The position numbers and the translations under genes were made by a program. Shown piece after piece: positions 7,850-16,298 of a stretch of 32,999 bases of DNA (position 1 is its first letter; each line of letters begins with the position of its first letter). The notes beneath the pieces were generated by a model. That model ran no database searches and was not told where the DNA came from. It saw only the letters and a program-made list of their open reading frames with translations. This stretch comes from an uncultured Erysipelotrichaceae bacterium (lineage in GTDB: Bacteria; Bacillota_I; Bacilli_A; Erysipelotrichales; Erysipelotrichaceae): NCBI GenBank assembly GCA_900315225.1, contig OMYM01000005.1, positions 1-32,999 of the forward strand, read 5' to 3'.

Positions 7850-8707
7850 ATGAAAATCAAGGAGCTTTTGGCCAAGGATAGGGTCAGCCTCTCGTTTGAG
7901 GTTTTCCCGCCCAAGAAAATCGATAGTTTTGCGACAGTGCAGCGCGCATCTTTTGCGATTGCGCAGCTCAAGCCATCCTTTATGTCCGTCACTTTTGGCG
8001 CAGCTGGAACAACCGCTGGGTTTACCATGGAATTGGCGGAATCGCTTCAGAAAGAACAGAATGTCACTGTATTGCCTCACTTGACATGTGTCTCCAGCAA
8101 CAAGGATCAAGTCTTGAAAATGCTGGAAGGATACAAGAAAGCTGGCATTGAGAACATCATGGCATTGCGGGGCGACATGCCTTTGGGTGAAAAGCCGCAA
8201 ACGGACTTTGCGCACGCCAGTGACTTGATCCGCTTCATCAAGGAACGAAGCGACATATGCATTGGCGGGGCATGTTATCCAGAAGGGCATCCTGAAAGCC
8301 GCAACAAAAAGGAAGATATCCTGCACCTAAAGGAGAAAGTGGACGCAGGATGCGATTTCTTGACAACGCAGATGTTCTTTGACAACAATATCTTCTATAA
8401 CTTCTTGTACAAGGCTAGGGATGTCGGAATCCATGTACCAATATTGGCAGGTATCATGCCGATTACCTCCCCTAAACAGCTTGGACGATCCGTTGCCCTT
8501 TCCGGGACAAATGTCCCGGAAAGATTCAAGGCTATCGTGGATTGCTTTGCGGATTCCCCTGAAGCCTTGAAACAGGCGGGAATCATATACGCCTCTCAAC
8601 AGATCGTTGACTTGATCGCCAATGGGGTAAAGTATATCCATGTGTATTCCATGAACAAGCCCGATGTAGCAAAGGGCATCATGGATAACTTGAGCGAGAT
8701 GCTTTGA
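7850..8707 (+). CDS. metF: 5,10-methylenetetrahydrofolate reductase
   Basis: A 285-residue FAD enzyme that reduces methylene-THF to methyl-THF, the methyl donor for the methionine synthase two genes downstream. The family marks are SFEVFPPKK (about 14-22), VTFGA, NIMALRGD (about 102-109), the GGACYPEGHPES loop (about 140-151) and TQMFFD (about 172-177). The length is normal for bacterial MetF (about 290). The start follows GAAGGGAG. The TGA stop overlaps the ATG of the next gene by one base, so this is the first gene of a tightly coupled metF-activation-metH operon. No cobalamin or SAM riboswitch is visible in the short 98-base leader. Confidence 0.95.
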   Translation: MKIKELLAKDRVSLSFEVFPPKKIDSFATVQRASFAIAQLKPSFMSVTFGAAGTTAGFTMELAESLQKEQNVTVLPHLTCVSSNKDQVLKMLEGYKKAGIENIMALRGDMPLGEKPQTDFAHASDLIRFIKERSDICIGGACYPEGHPESRNKKEDILHLKEKVDAGCDFLTTQMFFDNNIFYNFLYKARDVGIHVPILAGIMPITSPKQLGRSVALSGTNVPERFKAIVDCFADSPEALKQAGIIYASQQIVDLIANGVKYIHVYSMNKPDVAKGIMDNLSEML

Positions 8708-9348
8708 TGAAAGAGATACTACGGTACATGGGGCTTCATGAATCCCCAGACGAACAAACACTTCAGTTGATACAAGATTGTCTTGCGGAAGTCAATGCCG
8801 TGGCATCGCCACGGCATTGTTATAGGCAATATCTACTAGAGTTTGAGGATGGGTTTCCTGCCATTGCAGGACATGTCTTCAAGAGCAGGAACCTAGCGAA
8901 AAACCTTAGGGGCTGCACGCACGCGTACATCATGGCAGCGACCCTGGGAAATGGGGTCGACCGCCTGTTGCGGCGACATGAAGTAAGTTCCATGTCACGC
9001 GCAATGGCTTGCCAAGCCATTGCGGCAGCCAAGATCGAGGAAACATGCAATGCGGTCAATCATGAAATAGCACAACATGCTTCTAGGTTTCACCTATACA
9101 TGCGTCCTCGTTTTTCCCCTGGCTATGGTGACCTGGACTTATCAACGCAAAAAGATGTATTTGAGCTATTGGATATTACGCGGGAGATCGGGGTTGCCTT
9201 GACTAGCCGCATGGTCATGTCGCCGACAAAGTCGGTAACGGCGATCATTGGTGCCTCGTATGAGAAAACCCCTTGCGTCATGCAAGGGTGTGAAGCTTGC
9301 GCCGCAAGCGATACTTGCCTGTTCAGTCGCAAAGGAGAAAACAAATGA
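8707..9348 (+). CDS. Stand-alone methionine synthase activation-domain protein
   Basis: A 213-residue protein of the AdoMet-binding activation (reactivation) domain family of cobalamin-dependent methionine synthase. In enterobacterial MetH this domain is the C-terminal 35-38 kDa. Here it is a separate gene, and the metH next door lacks it. I chose the ATG at 8707, which overlaps the metF stop (TGATG). Recognisable family traits are RFSPGYGD (about 137-144), which belongs to the AdoMet-binding region, and the later MSPTKSVTAIIG. The C-terminus ends in a cysteine-rich tail (CVMQGCEACAASDTC), as in related small clostridial activation proteins. Its role is reductive methylation of inactive cob(II)alamin on MetH with SAM and an electron donor. 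The stop overlaps the metH start (ATGA). Confidence 0.85.
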   Translation: MKEILRYMGLHESPDEQTLQLIQDCLAEVNAVASPRHCYRQYLLEFEDGFPAIAGHVFKSRNLAKNLRGCTHAYIMAATLGNGVDRLLRRHEVSSMSRAMACQAIAAAKIEETCNAVNHEIAQHASRFHLYMRPRFSPGYGDLDLSTQKDVFELLDITREIGVALTSRMVMSPTKSVTAIIGASYEKTPCVMQGCEACAASDTCLFSRKGENK

Positions 9349-11735
9349 ACGATATCAGAGAATTGCTGGGAAAAAAGAGATTGTATTTCGATGGAGGAAT
9401 GGGTTCCCTGCTTCAGGCGCGTGGCCTGAAGCCAGGGGAGCTGCCGGAAACCTGGAATATCCTCCATCCCAATATCATCGAGGAATTGCACTCCACGTAT
9501 TTGGAAAGTGGCGCGGATATCATCAACGCCAATACTTTTGGCGCAAACCTGCTCCATTACCCCGACAATCTCGAAGAAATCGTGCAGGCAGGCGTTTCTA
9601 TCGCCGTGCAAGCGCGCAACAAGACGAAGCCTGATGCCTTTGTCACCCTGGACATCGGACCATTGGGAAAGCTTCTAAAACCCATGGGAGACCTAGACTT
9701 CGAAGAAGCCGTCCGCATCTTCGCAAGAACCGTGGAAATTGGCGCAAGGTGTGGCGCCGATGTTGTCTTGATCGAGACAATGACCGATCCGTACGAAACA
9801 AAAGCAGCAGTCCTTGCCGCAAAGGAACATTGCGACTTGCCAGTGTTTGTGACGTTTACCCTTGAAAAGAATGGAAGAATGATGACAGGAGGAACGATCC
9901 CTGGCATGGTCGCAATGCTGGAAGGTCTAAGAGTGGATGCCATTGGCTTCAATTGTTCCCTTGGTCCAAGGGAAATGATCCCATTTGTCAAGGAACTATG
10001 CGCCTATACTTCTCTTCCCGTCATCGTCAACCCCAATGCAGGATTGCCTGTGACAAGGCACGGCATGACCTTCTACGAAGTGGAGGCAGATGAGTTCGCT
10101 GCGCTGATGAAGGAGATCAGCGCCTGTGGCGTGCAAGTTGCAGGCGGCTGCTGCGGCACAACGCCAAAGCACATTAAGCGCTTGCGCGAGACATTGGAAC
10201 AAACCCCTCTTGTCCCCATCACCAAGAAAAACATCAGCCTCGTCTCTTCCTATGCCCGGTATGTCGAAATCAACGATACCTGCAAAGTCATCGGGGAAAG
10301 AATCAATCCAACGGGAAAGAAACTCATGAAGCAAGCATTGAAAGACCATGACATTGGCTATCTGCTCAAGGAAGCCTTGCGCCAGGAAAGCGATGGTGCG
10401 CATATCCTTGATGTCAACGTTGGCTTGCCTGGCATTGATGAACCTTCTGTCCTTGAGGAAGCAACCTTTTCGATCCAAGAGATTACAGACTTGCCACTAC
10501 AGCTGGATTCCAGCAACCCTGTAGCATTGGAAAAAGCAATGCGAATCTACAATGGCAAGCCAATGATCAATTCTGTCACTGGCAAGCAGGAGTCCATGGA
10601 CGCAATATTCCCACTGGTCCAGAAATACGGTGGTGTCTTGGTAGCCTTGGCGCTGGATGAAAACGGCATTCCCGCAACCGCACAAGGGCGCATTGACATT
10701 GCCAAGAAGATCATCGCAGAAGCCGCAAAATACGGCATAGAGAAGAAAGACTTGGTCATTGATGGCTTGACCATGACCATTTCCCACGACAACGCCAATG
10801 GCATGGCAACACTTGAAACCATCCATCGCCTACACGATGAACTTGGCTGTCGCACAATCCTGGGCGTTTCCAACGTATCCTTTGGCTTGCCGCAAAGAAA
10901 CCTAGTCAATGCATCGTTTCTTTCCATGGCAATGCTTAACGGCTTGTCTGCCGCCATCATCAACCCTTCCAATGGAACAATGATGGCAGCCTATCGCTCC
11001 TCGCTGTCATTGCTGGGACAAGATCCTGCCTGCGCCTCCTATATCGAGGCATACGCCAATACGTCCGCAAGCGATGGCGCTCCAATCGCCAACAAATCCA
11101 CTGTTTCCTCAGGGGTTCCCAATACCCTTGGCGCATGCATACGCAAGGGATTGGCAGATGAAGCCGCCGCCATCGCCGCAAAAGAGCTTGCTGGTGGGGC
11201 GCTTGGCCTAGATCTCATTAACAACGAATTGATTCCAGCGCTGGATGAAGTGGGAAAAGGTTTCGAAAAAGGAACCCTGTACCTGCCGCAGCTATTGATG
11301 AGTGCCGATGCTGCCAAAGCAGTGTTTGCGCTCATCAAGGAGAGTCTTTCGGGAGAGACCAAACAAATCAAGGGAAGGATCATCCTTGCGACCGTCAAGG
11401 GCGATATCCACGATATTGGAAAGAACATCGTCAAGGTCATGCTGGAAAACTATGGCTACGAAGTTCTTGACCTAGGCAAAGACGTTGCCCCAGAGACAAT
11501 CGTTGAAACAGCAATTGCTGAAAACATCCGCCTGGTTGGCTTATCTGCCTTGATGACAACAACCGTCCCTTCCATGGAAGAGACAATCCGCCTGCTAAAG
11601 CAGAAAAAGCCAGATACCTTGGTCATTGTCGGAGGTGCCGTACTAACGGAAGACTATGCAAAGGCAATCCATGCGGATGCCTATGGCAAGGATGCCATGG
11701 CGACCGTGCGCTACGCCGATAGCGTCTTTCAATAA
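9345..11735 (+). CDS. metH: Cobalamin-dependent methionine synthase lacking activation domain
   Basis: A 796-residue enzyme that transfers the methyl group from methyl-THF through cobalamin to homocysteine. The ATG at 9345 follows AAAGGAG and overlaps the previous stop; an upstream in-frame ATG (9297) has no such site. The homocysteine-binding module (about 1-290) carries the zinc cysteines: GFNCS with Cys204 and GGCCGTTP with Cys269 and Cys270. The pterin-binding module (about 310-570) contains GERINPTGKK and DVNVGLPG. The cobalamin cap and Rossmann modules (about 580-796) contain the cofactor motif DIHDIG with the axial His689. Full-length enterobacterial MetH is about 1,227 residues. The missing C-terminal activation domain is supplied by the preceding gene. 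The nearest alternative is a corrinoid methyltransferase for another substrate, but the three-module order and metF linkage argue for MetH. Confidence 0.94.
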   Translation: MNDIRELLGKKRLYFDGGMGSLLQARGLKPGELPETWNILHPNIIEELHSTYLESGADIINANTFGANLLHYPDNLEEIVQAGVSIAVQARNKTKPDAFVTLDIGPLGKLLKPMGDLDFEEAVRIFARTVEIGARCGADVVLIETMTDPYETKAAVLAAKEHCDLPVFVTFTLEKNGRMMTGGTIPGMVAMLEGLRVDAIGFNCSLGPREMIPFVKELCAYTSLPVIVNPNAGLPVTRHGMTFYEVEADEFAALMKEISACGVQVAGGCCGTTPKHIKRLRETLEQTPLVPITKKNISLVSSYARYVEINDTCKVIGERINPTGKKLMKQALKDHDIGYLLKEALRQESDGAHILDVNVGLPGIDEPSVLEEATFSIQEITDLPLQLDSSNPVALEKAMRIYNGKPMINSVTGKQESMDAIFPLVQKYGGVLVALALDENGIPATAQGRIDIAKKIIAEAAKYGIEKKDLVIDGLTMTISHDNANGMATLETIHRLHDELGCRTILGVSNVSFGLPQRNLVNASFLSMAMLNGLSAAIINPSNGTMMAAYRSSLSLLGQDPACASYIEAYANTSASDGAPIANKSTVSSGVPNTLGACIRKGLADEAAAIAAKELAGGALGLDLINNELIPALDEVGKGFEKGTLYLPQLLMSADAAKAVFALIKESLSGETKQIKGRIILATVKGDIHDIGKNIVKVMLENYGYEVLDLGKDVAPETIVETAIAENIRLVGLSALMTTTVPSMEETIRLLKQKKPDTLVIVGGAVLTEDYAKAIHADAYGKDAMATVRYADSVFQ

Positions 11736-11888
11736 AAAGGATTTATATAAATCATCCACCTTGTCAAGTACATCTTTGACAGATTTCAAAACTTGAGCTT
11801 GGTTGAATGAAATGGGTGCGATTCCCTCCCCTAGGTGTTATTTCGTAAATTTTCACAAAACCGCCACTAAAGAAAATATTCAAATATA

Positions 11889-11924
11889 AACCGTGCAATA
11901 CTGTTCCACAGTATGCACGGTTTT
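11889..11924 (+). terminator. Terminator downstream of the met operon
   Basis: A long stem (AACCGTGC..ATACTG pairing with CAGTAT..GCACGGTT, one bulged base) ends in TTTT. It lies about 150 bases after metH, and the intervening stretch holds no gene. Confidence 0.75.
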
Positions 11925-11932
11925 CCTTGCTC

Positions 11933-12190
11933 TTATTTTGACTTCTTGTTCTTCAAGTCCCTCGACCTCCCTGGTTCCCTCTCAGGCAGCTTCGCATAGG
12001 ACAGTGGATGGCGAGAGAAAAGCGAGTAGGGCACGAGCAGCTTTACCGCCTTCTTCCCATTGTGTCCCTTATTCTCGCCGTCCCTAGCCACAGGGTTCCT
12101 CGACACCGAGTTTTCGGATGTGCCAATCTCTCTGGATGACGAGTTGTAAACATCCTCCGTGATCGAGAAGGCATAGGGCGCTGAATACGG
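11933..12190 (-). pseudogene. Probable remnant of an IS1634/IS4-like DDE transposase
   Basis: On the reverse strand an 85-codon open frame without a start codon runs from an in-frame stop at 12191-12193 to TAA at 11933. It reads like the second-strand region of a DDE transposase: FSITEDVYNSSSRE, then GENKGHNGKKAVKLL, then PYSLFSRHPLSYAKLPEREPG. Intact IS1634-like proteins have an aspartate strand, a Y/F-G-x-s-K-d-H segment, and a hydrophobic strand ending in P-x-x-Y/F-x-x-x-P-G at this place. Everything N-terminal is degraded, and the frame stops just after the PG. The family assignment is by pattern only and is tentative. Confidence 0.35.
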
Positions 12191-12811
12191 TCAGCATCCA
12201 TTCCTCTATGCTGGGGGAACGTGTCGCTGTTAGCGGCCACGATGAATCTGAAACAAATATTTACAATCGTTCCGCAAATAACAGCAGGCAGATGATGCAG
12301 AATGCTACCTATTCATTAGGCATCTCGTCTTTGGACTTTGGCCCCGACCTCATTCGTGGGGATTCCATCTTTTTTGAACTCCCTTCGCTTTGTCCCTTTT
12401 GGAACGCCCGTCTTGTGGTTCTGTCCTAGCGTTGATGAACTTGTTTTTACGTTCGAAAGTCATTTCATGTATCAAAAATCGTATTATTTTGGGGACGGAA
12501 TAAACTTGCTGGTGCATTCCGTTCTTTTTGTCGAGTAGGCAAACCCGATTTCCTCTTTCTATACTTGGACGAAAAAACAGGTAGAATCCTGTCGGAAAGG
12601 ATTTAGCTTCCCTGGTTCGTTTGGATGCTCGGCCTGTCGCCACACTCCCTGACCACCACTCCCTTCAACCTCGTGCATTCATCGCCGTGCTTCGCCATCA
12701 TCATATTGAAGACTCCCTCGACAAGTGACATGTCCATCTTGCTCGATGTTCTTGACGCTTGGGTTCTCCTTCCTTGCGGTGCTTGTTGGACTGTTATCAT
12801 GCCGCAGAAAC
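12191..12811. other. Gene-poor, probably decayed stretch
   Basis: About 620 bases hold no convincing gene. Short reverse-strand frames exist (for example around 12351-12480 and 12603-12800), but none has a start with a ribosome site, a recognisable domain or a consistent frame. Together with the transposase remnant beside it, it looks like the debris of an inserted element. Confidence 0.4.
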
Positions 12812-12867
12812 AAAAACAGCCCTGGAGGGCTGAACAACTTCTATCAAGGTGCGTTCGCCCTCCAGGG
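12812..12867 (-). terminator. Terminator of the DUF4015-type gene
   Basis: Read on the reverse strand, eleven-base arms (12820-12830 and 12857-12867, CCCTGGAGGGC and complement) enclose a 26-base loop and are followed by CTGTTTTTG. The large loop is unusual, but the stem is perfect. Confidence 0.7.
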
Positions 12868-12891
12868 AATAGATTAATACGATGCCTTTTT

Positions 12892-14604
12892 CTATTCTTC
12901 GATCCTTGGCACAAACGCCGAGGCATATGCATAGTAGCGCCATAACTCACTTGGTGCGTTCCAAACCATATAGCCTCCATTTAACCCGCAAGCGTATAAT
13001 GCATCGATTTGTTCGTTGATCTTTGTCACATCATACACTGTGGCAGGATCCTTGGATGTATCATAGCCCTGTAGCCACGTCCTGACATTGGCAGGGTTCT
13101 TTGTCTCCGCCTGCCTTTCGTTGACATAATAGCCCCAGTTCTGGAACAACAGCCCTGGATGCACCCAGGTCGCAGGATAGATTCCATAGTCGTTTTTCGC
13201 GAAATGATCCGGATATGGCATGGCGCTCATGACATCCACAATATTGGACATCATTGGCCAATATTGCCCATATGCACACACATAGTCATTGCTCGTCTCG
13301 CCAAACACATCGGCAGAGATATATTTTCCCCTGTCATGCATTTCATCTCTTGCATACAACAAGAACCGATTGATGGCTTGCGCCATTGACTCGTTCTCAT
13401 AGTTCCTGAAGTCAATGTTGTCCTGATGATAGAAGATATGGTCAGGAAAGCGCACATAGTCGAACTGGATCTCATTGAAACCCATTTCTTCGACTCCTTC
13501 AATCGCAAGCATGACATTGTATTCCCATACTTCCCGCGAAAAAGCACTAGGCCAATACGACCCTTGCAGCTTGTATGATTGGTCGGAATCCCTGTAGCCC
13601 AAGACATTCTCTGGATGGTCTGTTGCATAGAAATCATCCTTGAACGTGACAATTCTTCCAATCATATAGATGCCTGCTTCCTTGCACTTCCTAACCGCAT
13701 CCTTGTATTCATCGAACTCGCTAAAGCCATACTCATACGCCCCTGGGTTGTACCTTTGTATCACTGGCGATTTGTAGGATGGACCATCGCTCTCCTTGAT
13801 ATCCAGGACAAAAGCATTGATGCCTGAATTATTCGCCAATTCAATATACGCGTCAATGCCCTGCACACACGCCCTGTTTAGATACACGCAACGCACTTCT
13901 TTCGGCATGTGGTTGTCCGCAAAGTCACCCTTGGCAAGGTCGGGATATTCCAGCGTATAGGCATTTCCCCCGCCATAAAGATCCTCCCTGCCAAAATGCA
14001 CCTCGTCCACATTGTCAACGATTTCCTCCAACGTAGGCGAAAGATACTTGCTACGAAGATAACCCTGCTTGCCATCGCTTTCAACGAAATACCTGTCCAC
14101 GCTGCCATCTTCCAGCAAAGAGCCAAAGCCAATAATATTCACATGGCTCCTTTTTTGCAGATAACCATTGATGGCGGCGCCTGACGCCTCCTCGTATAAA
14201 ACCGTGGGAAGATTGACAAACCCTTCGCTCTCCTTGACAACGAATCGCTCATCGTCTACGAGCATGTCGTCATTCAGCCTTAGCTTCTTCTCTTCATAGA
14301 AGCCAAGACGATACGTTTCTCCCTCCTCGGTCTCCACAGGCTTAACCCTCACCGTCAACAACGTTCCCCTTGGAAGCGTGACACTCTCAGCTTCGGCGCC
14401 TTCTTCCACAATGCATGGTATTTCCACCATGCCAGACCATCCGGCAAGATATGCTTCTTCTGTCCTGTTCTCCTCCGCAATGCGCCGAGCTTCCTCCTGT
14501 TCACGCTGGGCACGTATTCTCGCAGCCTGCTGAAACACAGCAATGGCAGCGACAACCAATACCGCAGCTACCAATACATACAATATTCTAATCGTTCTCT
14601 TCAT
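12892..14604 (-). CDS. Membrane-anchored putative glycoside hydrolase (DUF4015 type)
   Basis: A 570-residue protein. The ATG at 14604 follows GGGGAG; a GTG three codons earlier lies in that site. An N-terminal signal anchor (ILYVLVAAVLVVAAIAVF, about 7-24) is followed by a charged, probably coiled-coil stretch (about 28-50). Two regions that could be SH3-like beta domains come next (about 55-120 and 140-195). From about residue 235 there is a TIM-barrel-like domain of the putative glycosyl hydrolase family DUF4015. Its marks are VRCVYLN, FVLDIKESDG, GIYMIGRIVTFKD, the characteristic EIQFDYVRFPD and ISADVFGETS. Conserved Asp and Glu at strand ends are the likely catalytic residues. It probably faces the cell wall and acts on a wall or capsule glycan; the substrate is unknown. 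It forms a single-gene unit with its own terminator. Confidence 0.82.
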   Translation of the reverse strand: MKRTIRILYVLVAAVLVVAAIAVFQQAARIRAQREQEEARRIAEENRTEEAYLAGWSGMVEIPCIVEEGAEAESVTLPRGTLLTVRVKPVETEEGETYRLGFYEEKKLRLNDDMLVDDERFVVKESEGFVNLPTVLYEEASGAAINGYLQKRSHVNIIGFGSLLEDGSVDRYFVESDGKQGYLRSKYLSPTLEEIVDNVDEVHFGREDLYGGGNAYTLEYPDLAKGDFADNHMPKEVRCVYLNRACVQGIDAYIELANNSGINAFVLDIKESDGPSYKSPVIQRYNPGAYEYGFSEFDEYKDAVRKCKEAGIYMIGRIVTFKDDFYATDHPENVLGYRDSDQSYKLQGSYWPSAFSREVWEYNVMLAIEGVEEMGFNEIQFDYVRFPDHIFYHQDNIDFRNYENESMAQAINRFLLYARDEMHDRGKYISADVFGETSNDYVCAYGQYWPMMSNIVDVMSAMPYPDHFAKNDYGIYPATWVHPGLLFQNWGYYVNERQAETKNPANVRTWLQGYDTSKDPATVYDVTKINEQIDALYACGLNGGYMVWNAPSELWRYYAYASAFVPRIEE

Positions 14605-14782
14605 GTATAACACTCCCCGTTTGATTCTACACCATGAAACCCCCGCTTTCCACCTCTTCTTTTTTTATCCAAGGGCATTCCCCTCTCATGATGTTGTAAA
14701 TACGAAAGACTCCACATCCGATTTTCACGAAGTGAATGTCTTTTTGGCGAATAGTTGATTTTTTCAAAAAGTTTCGTGGGTT

Positions 14783-14823
14783 CCCCTTTGCCCAAGGCAA
14801 TAAGAAACCAAAGGCAAAGGGGG
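14783..14823 (+). promoter_or_regulatory. Hairpin that can pair with the ribosome site of the nuclease gene
   Basis: CCCCTTTGCC (14783-14792) is complementary to GGCAAAGGGG (14813-14822), which contains the AAAGGGGG ribosome-binding sequence of the gene starting at 14835. The first arm can instead form a small hairpin with 14796-14800 (TTGCC-CAA-GGCAA). The two structures exclude each other, which would suit translational control. Confidence 0.45.
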
Positions 14824-14834
14824 TGGGAAACAAG

Positions 14835-15812
14835 ATGGCAAAAGAATATCACGATTATCACCAATACCTGTGCGATGCAATCGACTTTCATCTTTACCGC
14901 GAAAGCCTTCCGTTCACCAGAATCACCGAGAAGTACATCAATTCGAAAAAAAACCGCTATGACATCGGACTCCTGAAGAATGACAAATGCAAAGGCGGCG
15001 ACTTGCTCGATGAGACCGAGAAAAGAGTCTTGTTCGAATACAAGCCCGCATACAAGAAAATCGATTTTAAGTCATTCATCCAGCTCAGGAACTACCTTGA
15101 GCTTAACTCCATGGAACCCGATGCCAAGAAAGGGGACAGAAAAGCGACAGGCATCATCTGCGGCTTTTCCCAGAGCATTCAACTCAAGGAGGAATGCGAA
15201 GAATTCGGAATCAAGCTTGAGCCTCGATCATCTGGGGTCTATAATGTAGTTGAGTACTCGAACTTTCACGATTTCAGGTTGGTTCTTCTAAACGAGCTAA
15301 GCGGAAATGAATACGCGTGCTTCCGCATCTTGGGCAAGAAGGCAACTGAAAATGATATTCGCCTGTTTATCAACCAAGCCAGGCAAGTACCCGCCGACAA
15401 CACATTCATCTGGAGCTGCATCGAGGGCATCTTGGCGGGAAGCTCTTGCTTTAATAAGAAAAAGGTTGAAAAGGCGATCAAGGAGGTATGTAAAATGGAT
15501 CAAAGATTTGCACAAATGATTGGAACAGGACGTTCTACAGCAATTAGACAGGCCGTTAATGAAGGAAGAACGCAGGGCAGGGTCGAAGGCAGAGCCGAGG
15601 GCATGGCTGAAGGAATGGCCAAGGGCATGGCCGAGGGAATGGCCAAGGGCATGGCCGAGGGAATGGCCAAGGGCATGGCCGAAGGAATGGTCAAGGGCAA
15701 GACTAAAGTCATCGACTATATTATTGCTTCTTTCTTTAGCGATGGAATGGAGGCCAGCATGATCACAATGGAAGAATTGAGGAAGATCAGGGAAATGACC
15801 ATGACTGCCTGA
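14835..15812 (+). CDS. Rpn-type PD-(D/E)XK nuclease / putative transposase
   Basis: A 325-residue protein. The ATG at 14835 has the G-rich ribosome site AAAGGGGGTGGG; an in-frame upstream ATG (14736) has none. The N-terminal half has the PD-(D/E)XK nuclease pattern: RYDIGLLKND with the aspartate at about residue 43, then KRVLFEYK with the E-x-K pair about 30 residues later. Members of this Rpn family (recombination-promoting nuclease, also called transposase-like) cut DNA and raise recombination; many genomes carry several copies. The middle is helical. The C-terminal part has a GMAEGMAK repeat block of about 35 residues, then a tail (KVIDYIIASFFSDGME) typical of the family. No inverted terminal repeats were found. 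A decayed partial copy of the tail follows directly. Confidence 0.8.
   Translation: MAKEYHDYHQYLCDAIDFHLYRESLPFTRITEKYINSKKNRYDIGLLKNDKCKGGDLLDETEKRVLFEYKPAYKKIDFKSFIQLRNYLELNSMEPDAKKGDRKATGIICGFSQSIQLKEECEEFGIKLEPRSSGVYNVVEYSNFHDFRLVLLNELSGNEYACFRILGKKATENDIRLFINQARQVPADNTFIWSCIEGILAGSSCFNKKKVEKAIKEVCKMDQRFAQMIGTGRSTAIRQAVNEGRTQGRVEGRAEGMAEGMAKGMAEGMAKGMAEGMAKGMAEGMVKGKTKVIDYIIASFFSDGMEASMITMEELRKIREMTMTA
15594..15698 (+). repeat. In-frame tandem repeat (12/24-base unit) in the nuclease gene
   Basis: About eight 12-base units alternate between GCCGAGGGAATG-like and GCCAAGGGCATG-like forms, giving the protein repeat AEGM/AKGM. The near-identity of the 24-base pairs suggests recent slippage or recombination, so copy number probably varies between strains. 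Confidence 0.9.
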
Positions 15813-15852
15813 CTCAAGAATCGATTGGAATACACGGGCTTCCACGAAATAA

Positions 15853-16143
15853 ACACCCAAGAAAAACAGGAGGCTTAGCCACAAGGAATTCAACATTGAA
15901 GATTTGAATAATCGCTCTACCGAGATTAGGCTTGCTGTCGAACGAGGCAGGGCACAGGGAAGAGCCGAGGGCATGGCCGAGGGAATGACCAAGGGAAGAG
16001 CCATAGCACTAGCTGAAGCAAAAGTTGAAATCATCGACTATCTTATCGCTACTCTCTTTAGCGATGGAATAGATTCCGTTATGATTACAAAAGAGGAAGT
16101 GTTGAAGATTATAGATGAATTTAACACTCGTTTCTATCCGTAG
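15853..16143 (+). pseudogene. Truncated duplicate of the Rpn-nuclease tail
   Basis: An open frame of about 96 codons, opening just after an in-frame TAA (15850-15852), has no ATG with a ribosome site. Its last 80 residues parallel the tail of the preceding gene: RSTEIRLAVERGRAQGRAEG against RSTAIRQAVNEGRTQGRVEG, and IIDYLIATLFSDGI against VIDYIIASFFSDGM, then MITKEEVLKI against MITMEELRKI. The nuclease domain is absent. It is most simply the 3' end of a second family member left after deletion. Translation from the TTG at 15904 is possible but unlikely. Confidence 0.65.
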
Positions 16144-16167
16144 CAAGACAACCCACCAACAAGAAAG

Positions 16168-16192
16168 AAAGGTCGAAGATGCGACCTTTTTT
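16168..16192 (+). terminator. Terminator after the nuclease gene pair
   Basis: The stem AAAGGTCG / CGACCTTT with a six-base loop is followed by further T, 25 bases after the stop. Confidence 0.8.
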
Positions 16193-16259
16193 CTTTCCTG
16201 CTTCATGGTTTAGATGCCACATGTGCATATCATTCACATCCATGGTCTTGATCTCAACG

Positions 16260-16265
16260 TATAAT
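16260..16265 (+). promoter_or_regulatory. -10 box of the first ABC exporter gene
   Basis: A perfect TATAAT lies 33 bases before the start codon. No good -35 sits 16-18 bases upstream, which may mean a regulated promoter. Confidence 0.45.
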
Positions 16266-16298
16266 AAACATATAGTATCTATCGAAAGGAGGCTCTTC

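Noticed and set aside
11893..12087. Plus-strand frame with a lipoprotein-like start (MQYCSTVCTVFLALILTSC)
   Set aside because: Its start lies inside the terminator hairpin, no ribosome site precedes it, and the rest is antisense to the transposase-like remnant.
15594..15698. CRISPR-like array
   Set aside because: The units are directly adjacent with no spacers and keep a protein frame.
15297..16034. Reverse-strand frame of 245 codons
   Set aside because: It is the mirror image of the repeat-rich nuclease gene and its duplicated tail; the long frame is a side effect of the repeat.
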